Both the position numbers and the translations under genes were made by a program. Positions 1 to 7,287 of a stretch of 64,000 nucleotides of DNA are shown piece by piece. The notes beneath the pieces were generated by a model. It made no database searches and had not been told where the DNA came from. It saw only the letters and a list, made by a program, of their open reading frames with translations. Source of the stretch: Nitrospinaceae bacterium (GTDB lineage: Bacteria; Nitrospinota; Nitrospinia; Nitrospinales; VA-1); the NCBI GenBank assembly GCA_029261595.1, contig JAJDAZ010000049.1:62001-126000 (forward strand), written 5' to 3'. Each line of letters begins with the position of its first letter. Positions within the stretch are counted from its first letter, which is position 1.

Positions 1-603
1 GGCGAGCTTAAATTTGAAAAAAGCATGTTGAAGGAAAACCGCATGGAGCTACTGTATCGCTCCGGATGTCGGAAACTGATTTTTGGATTGGAATCTTACA
101 ATCAGCGGGTTCTTGATTCGATGAAAAAAGGGGTTGAGCTGGAGGTGGTGGACAAGACCACGGAAGAATGCCTGCGCATCGGCATCGCCATGCATTTTTA
201 CCTGATTTGCGGCTTCCCAACCGAAACGCGGGAAGAGGTGATGGATTCGGTCAACTTTGTTCTGGACAACCAGCGCCTGCTCGATTCACCGGGATTTTCG
301 TGCATCGCTTCGCAGTTCGATCTGGAAAAAGGCACGCCGCTTGAGAAGAATCCGGCGGAATGGCACATCACGAAAATCTACACGCCGCCGGATCAGGATT
401 TGAGCCTGGGATATTCTTATGAGGCGACGGTGGGGATGACCGCCGAGCAGGCAACGGAACTTTATCAGGAAATCGTCGAAAAACTGGGGCGCGAGGTGAT
501 GACTTTTCCCGATAACTACTCCCTTTCAGATGGCTTGTTGTATCTTGGCCACCATCAAAGAGAGGACATCCTGGAACGCCTCAATATTCTGGCTCCCGCG
601 TAG
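1..603 (+). CDS. Radical SAM protein, C-terminal part (5' end outside window)
   Basis: The reading frame is open from the first base, so this is the last 200 residues of a longer protein that begins upstream. The stretch GCRKLIFGLESYNQRVLD followed by MKKG is the typical second half of a radical SAM barrel (beta-4/beta-5 region) in the B12-binding or HemN-like superfamily, where the glycine/glutamate-rich strand helps bind S-adenosylmethionine. The following segment with CGFPTET is the usual strand before the last barrel helix ('GfPgET' in relatives). The CxxxCxxC cluster itself would lie in the missing N-terminal part. The exact reaction cannot be read from this piece. The next gene is convergent (minus strand). 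Confidence 0.8.
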   Translation, partial: GELKFEKSMLKENRMELLYRSGCRKLIFGLESYNQRVLDSMKKGVELEVVDKTTEECLRIGIAMHFYLICGFPTETREEVMDSVNFVLDNQRLLDSPGFSCIASQFDLEKGTPLEKNPAEWHITKIYTPPDQDLSLGYSYEATVGMTAEQATELYQEIVEKLGREVMTFPDNYSLSDGLLYLGHHQREDILERLNILAPA

Positions 604-636
604 CAATTGACTGCCTGAACGAAAACCCACCCACTC

Positions 637-1122
637 CTAATGCCCGTGGGACCCATCCGGTCCGTGTGCGTGGCCATGCGCCAGTTCATCCTCCGTAGCC
701 TTCCGGACGGAAATGATTTCTACATTAAAATGCAGGGTTTGTCCCGCAAGGGGATGGTTCCCGTCGATTTTTACCTGACCGTCTTCAATATCCATGACTG
801 TGAACATTTGCTCACTGTCGCCCCCGGTGTTGGCCTTGAATTGCATTCCCGGTTTGATTTCGGAATCGGCAGGAAACAATTTGCGTTCCACCTTCAATCT
901 CAGTTCGGGGTTTACTTCACCATAACCCTCCTTGGGGCTGATGGTGACGTCTTTTTTGTCGCCCACAACCAGTCCTTCAAGAGCACTTTCCAATCCCGGC
1001 ACAATTTGGCCCGCTCCCTGAAGGTAGGTGAGGGGTTTGCTAACATCGGCATTGCCCAATTCCATGCCTTGAGAGTTTTTCAAGTTGTAGCCCATGCTGA
1101 CGACGGTGTCTTTTCTAATCAT
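637..1122 (-). CDS. slyD: FKBP-type peptidyl-prolyl cis-trans isomerase, SlyD-like
   Basis: 161 residues, a normal length for the SlyD family. The FKBP fold is visible at the N-terminus (LTYLQGAGQIVPGLE, then ALEGLVVGDKKDV and PKEGYGE). The middle part (about residues 70-125) matches the 'insert-in-flap' chaperone domain (KLFPADSEIKPGMQF). The protein ends in a short histidine-rich tail (HGHAHGPDGSHGH), which in SlyD proteins binds nickel or other divalent metals. Known role of the family: cytoplasmic prolyl isomerase and folding chaperone, in some bacteria also feeding nickel to hydrogenase. No hydrogenase gene is nearby, so a general folding role is the safer reading. Single-gene unit, convergent with the upstream radical SAM gene. 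Confidence 0.88.
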   Translation of the reverse strand: MIRKDTVVSMGYNLKNSQGMELGNADVSKPLTYLQGAGQIVPGLESALEGLVVGDKKDVTISPKEGYGEVNPELRLKVERKLFPADSEIKPGMQFKANTGGDSEQMFTVMDIEDGQVKIDGNHPLAGQTLHFNVEIISVRKATEDELAHGHAHGPDGSHGH

Positions 1123-1255
1123 TATATTTTCCTCAATTGAATAATTTTCTGGAAATTTTAGGGTAATTCGCAGTTAAATTCGGTGGAATCCTAACACTAT
1201 ATTCTTTTTAGATACACCTTAAAGTTCTGGTGTGGAAAAAAATTTTGCTTGGGGG

Positions 1256-2158
1256 TTATTTCCACTTGGCGGTGGGAGATAGAGGGCCCATCCTCAAGGT
1301 TCCCATCCTGAATGCGGCCATAATCTCGAGAGAAGGAAGAAAATGCAGGGTCGGGGTTAAGTGGATATTTTTCAAAGAGGTTTGATTAGAATTGGCCGAG
1401 GCGGCGACAACCGCATCGAGAATATTCTGAAAAGGATCGACGTGGTTGCTCAAGGCCATTAAATAATGACTGCATTCGTTTTCAGATTGGCTGGAGTAAA
1501 GATGATGAATCAGCCCGGTCTCATTTTCAGTCAGCGAAAGAAAATCCTTTGCCAGGTTTTGACTGATAGACTCCCGATCCGCTTTGGACGACAGGGGATT
1601 TGTTTGCGAGGGGCGGGACAGGCCCAGAGTGAAAAGGAAACTGCTCTGGGCAAACTCCGGGAATTTGTTGTCGATCAAGATGGCGCTCAATGATTTCTCA
1701 TTCTCCACCGCGTGGTTGTCATCTTGAATTTGCACCCGGTCCGCCAGGACCATTGCATGGACCTTGGCAATATTTTTTAAATGCACCTGGCTTTCCTCGG
1801 CGAGGTAATGGAGGAGATCCGGGTTGGACGAGAAAAAACAAAAAGTCAGATCAGGACCGGATACTTCATCCTCCTCCTCGTCGTCCTCTTCTTCAATATC
1901 ATCCTCAAACTCCAGTGGACGAAAACCGGGAGGGTGTTGCGCCTGCCAGATAAAATTCCACAACAGCGTGCCGAAACCAATGGAATAGAGCAAATCCGAA
2001 CCGGATGCCGACTCTCGTATTTCATTGACCAGCCCCGGAACATTGGCCGCGATATGTCCGATGCTCATGGCTTTTAGAGGAAGATCTTCGACACTGAAGG
2101 AAAGGATCAAAACGTTCTTTGGGGGCAGGGGAGTGATCCCGGTCTGGGCGCGTGGCAT
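1256..2158 (-). CDS. DyP-type peroxidase-like protein, apparently without heme motifs
   Basis: 300 residues, close to the usual DyP length of about 300-320. The N-terminus (AQTGI, then FSVED) resembles DyP starts ('QPGIL...'). YSIGFGTLLWNF resembles the 'GFGPSLF' strand, GPDLTFCFFSSNPDLLHYL resembles the 'GDLLFHIRA' region, and DPFQNILD followed by a late FLPS resembles the C-terminal ferredoxin-like half. The hallmark GxxDG heme-pocket motif is absent at the expected place (residues about 145-160), and no clear proximal histidine context is seen. An acidic run (FEDDIEEEDDEEEDE, about residues 85-99) is inserted in the first half. I infer a structural DyP relative that may have lost heme peroxidase activity. 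The family assignment rests on fold-level resemblance only and could be wrong. Confidence 0.45.
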   Translation of the reverse strand: MPRAQTGITPLPPKNVLILSFSVEDLPLKAMSIGHIAANVPGLVNEIRESASGSDLLYSIGFGTLLWNFIWQAQHPPGFRPLEFEDDIEEEDDEEEDEVSGPDLTFCFFSSNPDLLHYLAEESQVHLKNIAKVHAMVLADRVQIQDDNHAVENEKSLSAILIDNKFPEFAQSSFLFTLGLSRPSQTNPLSSKADRESISQNLAKDFLSLTENETGLIHHLYSSQSENECSHYLMALSNHVDPFQNILDAVVAASANSNQTSLKNIHLTPTLHFLPSLEIMAAFRMGTLRMGPLSPTAKWK

Positions 2159-2196
2159 GTGAAATTTTCAATTACAGGATTAACAGAAAACAAACA

Positions 2197-2236
2197 CCCC
2201 AAGGCCCCTTTGATTAAAGGGGGGCAAAGGGGATGG
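2197..2236. repeat. Short GC-rich palindromic intergenic repeat
   Basis: A CCCC-rich and GGGG-rich stretch containing the inverted repeat CCCCTTTgattaAAGGGG followed by a further G-run. It lies between two minus-strand genes. Its form resembles the dispersed 'CCCTTT...AAAGGGGG' intergenic repeats seen in many bacterial genomes. I cannot tell its copy number beyond this window. Confidence 0.45.
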
Positions 2237-2304
2237 AGTCGAGCGACAATATATCCTGAAAACAATCCATACGCGAATATTTTGGTGGAGAGGAGCCCCA
2301 GCGA

Positions 2305-2460
2305 TCAGTATCGGCCCGAGCCTTCGCGCCTGCCTTTTTCGTAGTCTGATTTGGATTTTTCATAAGATGAGGAATCGCTATTCTGTGTGCTGGAACAGCC
2401 CCCCAGGGCCAAAGGCGTCAGGAATGCCGCTATCATCGCTATTATCATCAACTTTTTCAT
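2305..2460 (-). CDS. Small lipoprotein, 51 aa
   Basis: A short frame with strong support. An ATG at 2458-2460 is preceded by a clear GGAGG ribosome-binding site about 6 bases upstream. It encodes MKKLMIIAMIAAFLTPLALG followed by GC, a textbook lipoprotein signal peptide with lipobox LGGC (Cys22). The mature part is only 30 residues, Ser/Lys/Tyr/Glu-rich and hydrophilic (ending GSGRY). It should be exported, lipidated and anchored in the inner or outer membrane. It is the last gene of the minus-strand metal-transport block, 112 bases beyond the permease stop. It resembles no family I can name; many small 'entericidin-like' or 'YgdI-like' lipoproteins look similar. Confidence 0.72.
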   Translation of the reverse strand: MKKLMIIAMIAAFLTPLALGGCSSTQNSDSSSYEKSKSDYEKGRREGSGRY

Positions 2461-2572
2461 TGGACCTCCATTGTTTGAGTTACCGATAATGTTATCTCAC
2501 TGCTGGAAATAGCTGAAATCATTATTTTGTCGTCTCTATCACACTTTTCTTACATTTAATTTTTGGGAAGAA

Positions 2573-3394
2573 TTATCCCGAACTTCTCAGGTGGCTTAAA
2601 AGGAGGGAGGCCAAAAATGCGACTCCAAAAGTGCAGACCAGGGTCGCGCCTGTCGGTTGATCCAGGTGATAGGATAAAACCAGGCCGGTGATGCTGGCAA
2701 CAACACCTAGGATTGAGCCGATAAAAAACTGTGTGGTAATGGATTGGGAAAACAGCGCGGCACAGACAGCGGGGACAATGAGAAAGGTGAATATCAAAAA
2801 CACGCCCGCTGTGCGGACGGAAAAAACAATCACCAATCCCAATGTGATGTAAAACAGAAAGTCTGAAGTCCATGACGGGGAATTCTGACCCAGGGGATTT
2901 TTGTAGGTCCGGGATTGTTCGATTAATTTTTTTCCTGTTATCCGGTGCACCATTCCGACGATCAGAATCACGCAGAAAATGAGCAACACTCCCTGCCAGT
3001 CGATCCACAGGATGGAACCGTTTAAAAGCGTTTTCAAATGCTCCGCCCCATGCGGCATCTGACTGGCTATGAGCAGGGCGACCGAAGCGCCGACGACATA
3101 AACGATCCCGATCACCGCTTCTTGCGGAATGCTGGCGCTGAGATTTCGGGTGGATGCAAAAAAAGCCGCCCCGGCCACGATGAACAATAACGATAATGCG
3201 AACGACCCTGGGGAATCGAGCTCCAGATGCATATAAAACGCCACGGTCGTGCCAAGCGCAGCCAACTGGGCGAGAGAAAGGTCGATGAATATGATTTCTC
3301 GTTTTAAAACATGACAACCGAAATAGGTGTAAACCAGGGTGAGCAAGATACAAGCGGCAATCGGTGCTCCCATGAATGTTAAAAATTCGCTCAT
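2573..3394 (-). CDS. Metal ABC transporter permease, ABC-3 family (ZnuB-like)
   Basis: 273 residues with about eight hydrophobic segments, the usual size for Zn/Mn/Fe ABC-3 permeases. Recognisable family landmarks are the cytosolic REIIFIDLSLAQLAALG stretch, the QEAVIGIVYVVGAS segment with HGAEHLKTLL after it, and SVRTAGVFLIFTFLIVPA. It forms the transmembrane channel for a divalent metal, most likely zinc or manganese, delivered by the binding protein encoded 6 bases upstream. The expected ATP-binding subunit (ZnuC type) is not next to it: the downstream gene is a tiny lipoprotein and the upstream genes are the binding protein and an outer-membrane protein. Confidence 0.9.
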   Translation of the reverse strand: MSEFLTFMGAPIAACILLTLVYTYFGCHVLKREIIFIDLSLAQLAALGTTVAFYMHLELDSPGSFALSLLFIVAGAAFFASTRNLSASIPQEAVIGIVYVVGASVALLIASQMPHGAEHLKTLLNGSILWIDWQGVLLIFCVILIVGMVHRITGKKLIEQSRTYKNPLGQNSPSWTSDFLFYITLGLVIVFSVRTAGVFLIFTFLIVPAVCAALFSQSITTQFFIGSILGVVASITGLVLSYHLDQPTGATLVCTFGVAFLASLLLSHLRSSG

Positions 3395-3400
3395 AATTTT

Positions 3401-4354
3401 TTAGCGACTTTCACCGTTAACCACGGATAAGTGTTTTCCAAAGGTCTTTTCCAGTTTGTTTATCAGAACGTCAAATAAAGCCAGGTAATCTTTCGCTTCC
3501 CTGGTACCGCCTGCATAAGCGGGCAGGACCACCACTTCGCCCTGAGTCTTGCCGGCCAGCAGATCGGAAAATTCCTTTTCAAAAAAATTGGCCTGCAGGA
3601 TGACCCTTGTGTTTGTCTGCTTCATCATGGTGGCGAGCTCAGAAAGATGTTTTCCGCTTGGCGGAATCCCCGGCCGGTTTTCTATAGTGCCTATGGATTC
3701 GATGGCCAAAAAATCCAGCAGGTAGTTCCAGGTTGCGTGATAGGTGATTACATTTAAATTTTGAAACTTTTCCATTCTGGCTGTCCATTCCCTGATTTTA
3801 TTTTCAAGGCGTTTGCTGAAATCATCAAGATTCGATTGGTAAGCGTCCGCGTTGGCAGGGTCCAACAGGCTCAGCCTGTCGGCGATGCTGTCTGCCATCA
3901 ATAACCCATTGTGTGGGTTGAGATGATAATGCGGATTTCCGCTAGGGTGCACATCCCCCATGGAGCGGTCTAATTCTCCGATGGGGACATCCAACGGAGT
4001 AATGGCTTCAGAAACATCTAGGTGGCCCAATTGTCCTGGGAATACTTTTTTATTTCTTCCTCCCTGAATCAACATAGGGAGCCATCCCACTTCCAGTTCC
4101 AATCCCTGGTAAATCAGTAAATCGGCGCGATTGACTTTCAGCATGTAACTTGGCTTTGCTTCAATGACGTGCGGGTCCTGATATCCTTTTGCGATGGATT
4201 TAACCGTTACCAGGTCACCTCCCACTTCCCTGACGATCGAGGCAATGTCCTCCGTTGTTGTGACGACGTTGAGCTGAGCCAGAGCCATTGTGGGTATAGT
4301 TAACAAAAATATAAAACAAACGAAAATAATTCTTATAGAGTTAAAATGATTCAT
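3401..4354 (-). CDS. Periplasmic metal-binding protein of ABC transporter (ZnuA-like, cluster A-I)
   Basis: 317 residues with an N-terminal signal peptide (hydrophobic run ending ALA near residue 26). The four metal-ligand regions of the family are present: DPHVIEAKPS (first His), NPHYHLNPHNG (second His region), ITYHATWNYLLDF (third His), and an acidic site near the end. The loop DRSMGDVHPSGNPHYHLN contains extra histidines, but it is much shorter than the long His/Asp loop of classical ZnuA. The protein captures Zn2+ or Mn2+ in the periplasm for the permease whose gene starts 6 bases further on. The porin gene lies 43 bases upstream on the same strand, so the set is probably one transcript. 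Confidence 0.9.
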   Translation of the reverse strand: MNHFNSIRIIFVCFIFLLTIPTMALAQLNVVTTTEDIASIVREVGGDLVTVKSIAKGYQDPHVIEAKPSYMLKVNRADLLIYQGLELEVGWLPMLIQGGRNKKVFPGQLGHLDVSEAITPLDVPIGELDRSMGDVHPSGNPHYHLNPHNGLLMADSIADRLSLLDPANADAYQSNLDDFSKRLENKIREWTARMEKFQNLNVITYHATWNYLLDFLAIESIGTIENRPGIPPSGKHLSELATMMKQTNTRVILQANFFEKEFSDLLAGKTQGEVVVLPAYAGGTREAKDYLALFDVLINKLEKTFGKHLSVVNGESR

Positions 4355-4397
4355 TTTATCACCTTATTGAATAAGGGATTACTCCCTTGATATCTCA

Positions 4398-5585
4398 TTA
4401 ATATTTGTGTGCAGGATGGGACCCGAATGTGAAATTCAGCTGCAGAAGAACCTGATGTTCATTCTCCGCAGCGGATTGGTCCAGAAAATTGTATTGCAGG
4501 CGAAGAGCGGAAAATTCACTCGGCGCAAAAGCCAGGAGGGCTGAGTAGCGATTTTTATCTTGCGCTACCTCTCCTCCGCCTCCCACTGTGTCACGGGGGA
4601 TGGTGAAAAAATCGTACCGTCCCTGGGCCCACCATCGACGTGCGAATTGGTATTGTAATAGAGTGTAGATTCCATTTTTAACCACATCACGTGACGACTG
4701 AATGAACTCTGTTTGCCATACCAATGTCCGATAAAGTTCCCTGCCTGAAGGCTTCCATTTGAAAGTTAAGTCGGCTCCGGCCAATGTGGTGTAATTATAA
4801 GGACCGGTCGTCAGGTCATTACGGCCATAGCCAAAGGAGCCTCCCAGTTCCGCAGTCAACTCATCGGTGAGGTCCACCAGGTTTTTCCAGTGGGCCAGGT
4901 AAAGGAAGTCATCGTTTAAAGGGCCTGCAAAAAGGTCGTTATCACCTTCGAGGAACAGGATGTTGAACTCTGAAAACCAAGGCGTTGGCAATAGCAAGGC
5001 CATGCCGACACCCACTTCATTGATTCCCTCTTCACCCAGGATCTCTTCATTAATCAGGGGAGCGTCAATGAACGGAAAGGCGTGGGTGTGTAATAAATTG
5101 TGTTTTCCAAATGGAGCGAAAAACTTTCCGGCCCTGAAGGACAAGTTGTTAGCCACTAGAAGTGAGGCGATGATCTCTTCAATTTCAACTTCGTCTCCTT
5201 CAAAAGCTATGGTCAGATCTCCGTGAAGGTAAGAGTCGATATTCGCGGTGAAGCGCAACTCAACTTCCTGAACTTTCATTCCGGTTTTTACTTCCCTGGA
5301 ACCGTCCGCTCGGCCTTGGTCAGTGTAAGTTCCCAGTAGCAAACCATTGACGCTGATAGCGGGGTTGAAGGCACGGGAAATTCTGGTTGCCGTGGACGAA
5401 CTAGAAGATAATCCCCGGCGGGTTGATAAAGAAGAAGGTTTACGAGACTTTTCTGCTTCAATTTGTTTCACTCGATTTTCGAGTTTCTCGATGCGATTTT
5501 GAAAGTATTTTTTCTCTTCGGCAGAGGCATTTGAGCCTATCAGGGCACACACCAATGCGAAAAAGAGTATTTTTAGGGATTTCAT
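4398..5585 (-). CDS. Outer-membrane beta-barrel protein with N-terminal coiled coil
   Basis: 395 residues. A signal peptide (hydrophobic core then NASAEE) is followed by a short coiled coil (FQNRIEKLENRVKQIEAEK, about residues 28-48), a Ser/Arg-rich linker, and then a long stretch of alternating hydrophobic/aromatic strands (for example ADLTFKWKP, WWAQGRYDFFT, QVLLQLNFTF) typical of a porin barrel. This layout, coiled coil plus barrel, is common in putative porins that may attach to peptidoglycan or oligomerise. It lies 43 bases before the metal-binding protein, so it may admit the metal or a metal complex through the outer membrane. A GGAGAG site precedes its ATG. The specific substrate is inference. 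Confidence 0.7.
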   Translation of the reverse strand: MKSLKILFFALVCALIGSNASAEEKKYFQNRIEKLENRVKQIEAEKSRKPSSLSTRRGLSSSSSTATRISRAFNPAISVNGLLLGTYTDQGRADGSREVKTGMKVQEVELRFTANIDSYLHGDLTIAFEGDEVEIEEIIASLLVANNLSFRAGKFFAPFGKHNLLHTHAFPFIDAPLINEEILGEEGINEVGVGMALLLPTPWFSEFNILFLEGDNDLFAGPLNDDFLYLAHWKNLVDLTDELTAELGGSFGYGRNDLTTGPYNYTTLAGADLTFKWKPSGRELYRTLVWQTEFIQSSRDVVKNGIYTLLQYQFARRWWAQGRYDFFTIPRDTVGGGGEVAQDKNRYSALLAFAPSEFSALRLQYNFLDQSAAENEHQVLLQLNFTFGSHPAHKY

Positions 5586-5601
5586 AAAAACTCTCCATAT
5601 A

Positions 5602-5652
5602 GAAGACCCCAGGAGAACACACCTGTTCGAGGGAGAGAACTAAAAGGTCTTC
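5602..5652 (-). promoter_or_regulatory. Hairpin element, copy B, in the porin leader
   Basis: On the minus strand GAAGACC (5652-5646) pairs perfectly with GGTCTTC (5608-5602) around a loop of about 37 bases. The hairpin ends 16 bases before the porin start codon and includes a block resembling copy A (GTGTGTTCTCCTGGGGTCTT against GGTGCGTTCTTCTGTGGTCT). The position suggests control of porin translation or processing of the transcript. There is no U-run for a terminator. Confidence 0.4.
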
Positions 5653-5687
5653 AATAAATTAATAATGTTTGATTTTGGAGTGGGTAT

Positions 5688-5993
5688 TTACGAAAGGGAA
5701 GGGGGGCCACGATTGAACAGATTGTTGATGAATCGTTTTTCAATGCTTTCGGCAGGGATGAGGGTGAAGGATCGGAAAAGAGAAAGTGTTTTTATCCCGC
5801 AAGTATTCGTATCATCAGATTGGTTGGACTGGCTCCAGTGACAAGGCGCGCAATCGTCATGCGCCGAACTGAAATCCAGCTCGTGAGCGTGGAGAACAGT
5901 GGAAAACCCCGTCAGGACCCCAAAACTGAGTAACAGGAGGAGGACTCCCAGTTTGGGAAGATGAGATCTAAATTTTTTAACCAGAGCGTTCAT
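5688..5993 (-). CDS. Small exported CxxCH protein, paralogue 2
   Basis: I place the start at 5993 rather than at an in-frame ATG at 6059, because the paralogue at 6200-6505 aligns end to end from here and both are then exactly 101 residues. The protein has a hydrophobic signal or anchor (LPKLGVLLLLLSFGVLTGF, about residues 13-31), then HAHELDFSSAHDDCAPCHW and an identical C-terminal tail NRGPPSLS after a variable linker. The histidines with CxxCH could bind a metal ion or, less likely, one c-type heme. The plan (N-terminal signal, His plus CxxC, terminal RxPP) recalls DUF2946-type proteins, but I do not claim membership. Position beside a metal importer suggests a periplasmic metal chaperone or sensor (inference). 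Confidence 0.7.
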   Translation of the reverse strand: MNALVKKFRSHLPKLGVLLLLLSFGVLTGFSTVLHAHELDFSSAHDDCAPCHWSQSNQSDDTNTCGIKTLSLFRSFTLIPAESIEKRFINNLFNRGPPSLS

Positions 5994-6111
5994 AAAAGAA
6001 TTGGGGTAATGATTTAGCTCTAAATTTATCAAATAATTGAAAACGGCCTGGAAACCCATGAAAATAAAATTTCCATTCCAAATTTGTGTATTTCCTCAAA
6101 ATTCTTCACAC

Positions 6112-6162
6112 AGAAGACCACAGAAGAACGCACCAATACCAATTGGCGACCAAGGGCCTTCT
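6112..6162 (-). promoter_or_regulatory. Hairpin element, copy A, between the two CxxCH genes
   Basis: On the minus strand AGAAGGCC (6162-6155) pairs with GGTCTTCT (6119-6112), with one G-U pair, around a loop of about 35 bases. The G-U here against A-U in copy B keeps the stem, which favours an RNA rather than a DNA element. It lies downstream of the 6200-6505 gene and 118 bases upstream of the next start. Confidence 0.4.
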
Positions 6163-6199
6163 AAAACAAGGTTAATTGGGGAAAATATAGAACGGGTAT

Positions 6200-6505
6200 T
6201 TATGAAAGGGAAGGGGGACCGCGATTGGATGGCTTGCTAATAAAAAGTTTGCCAATACTTTCAACGGGAATTATTTGAAAAGATTGAAAAACAGAGGGTG
6301 CTTCAACCTCAACAGTATCGGATTCGTCAATTTTGTTGGATTGGCTCCAATGACAGGAAAAGCAATCGTCATGTACTTCACTGAAATCCAGCTCATGAGC
6401 GTGAAGAACGGTGGAAAACCCCGTCAGGACCCCAAAACTAAATAACAGAAGGAGGACTCCCAGCCTGGGTAAGTACGATTTATATTTTTTCGACAAAATA
6501 GTCAT
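6200..6505 (-). CDS. Small exported CxxCH protein, paralogue 1
   Basis: 101 residues. An N-terminal hydrophobic segment (LPRLGVLLLLFSFGVLTGF) is followed by HAHELDFSEVHDDCFSCHW and the tail NRGPPSLS. The N-terminal half is nearly identical to the protein at 5688-5993, while the linker after the CxxCH (about residues 58-85) has diverged, which suggests that the signal and the metal-site region are what selection preserves. No strong ribosome-binding site is seen before the ATG at 6503-6505. It is the first gene of the minus-strand block that continues into the paralogue, the porin and the metal ABC genes. Function unknown; a role in metal handling is inferred from motif and neighbours. Confidence 0.72.
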   Translation of the reverse strand: MTILSKKYKSYLPRLGVLLLLFSFGVLTGFSTVLHAHELDFSEVHDDCFSCHWSQSNKIDESDTVEVEAPSVFQSFQIIPVESIGKLFISKPSNRGPPSLS

Positions 6506-6532
6506 AGTGTCACTATAGGTTTGGTTATAATT

Positions 6533-7228
6533 CTAAGTCAACCAAAAAATTGCAAACGGAATAGAAAAAATCAGAAGCATGAGAATCCCGTTTCCGATTT
6601 GCAGTAAAACCAGGGTATCGGTGATCGGCGCCAGGATGATTTCCACACTCACGCGGCGGACCGCGTGTTCGATATCGCTGGAGGTGATCTGGTCCCTGGG
6701 GTTCTTGAACAATTCTTCCGCCACATTGTCGAGAAATAAAATTTTCAATGCCTTGAGGATAACCCAGAAAAAAATGCTGGCGATCCATCCGGTGATGCCT
6801 TTCAGGCGGAGTTTGTTTTGAAAATCTTTTCCGATATTGTCGAACTGTTTTTCTATTTCCTCTCTGGAAGTGCTTTTGTTTATTTTCGGCATCCGCGCAA
6901 TGACTTCCCTGGTGAAAAGATCCAGCAGGTCATGCAATCCGTGAACCGCCTCGATAAACTTTTTCTCCATGATCTGCGCGACCGCAAAGATCCACGCGTG
7001 GATCACGCCAAATCCCCCAAACCATAATAAACAGGATAAAAGAACAACGGTCTTTATCCATGATTCCCAATCCAGATCCGCGATCATGAACCATTTAAAT
7101 AAAAACAATGTAATGACTCCTCCAGCCAATCCAGCGAGGCTGAATAGAACAATTTTCTTGAAGGTACCGATAAATAGGTCGGTAAAAAATTGCCTCCAGA
7201 ATTGTAGGATTTGAGGTTTTTGCGTCAT
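6533..7228 (-). CDS. Integral membrane protein of unknown function
   Basis: 231 residues with four likely membrane segments: two near the N-terminus (about residues 24-46 and 60-88), one near 147-167, and one at the C-terminus (about 207-229). A charged cytoplasmic-type helix region lies between (EEIEKQFDNIGKDFQNKLRLKG). No catalytic motif is recognised. It is in the same direction as the CxxCH genes downstream (27 bases) and the DnaJ-like gene upstream (59 bases), so cotranscription with either is possible. Confidence 0.7.
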   Translation of the reverse strand: MTQKPQILQFWRQFFTDLFIGTFKKIVLFSLAGLAGGVITLFLFKWFMIADLDWESWIKTVVLLSCLLWFGGFGVIHAWIFAVAQIMEKKFIEAVHGLHDLLDLFTREVIARMPKINKSTSREEIEKQFDNIGKDFQNKLRLKGITGWIASIFFWVILKALKILFLDNVAEELFKNPRDQITSSDIEHAVRRVSVEIILAPITDTLVLLQIGNGILMLLIFSIPFAIFWLT

Positions 7229-7287
7229 TGCATTTGTTTGGATTTTTTAATCGCAGGAGACGAAGCCCTTCCTGGTCTTATTGAATC

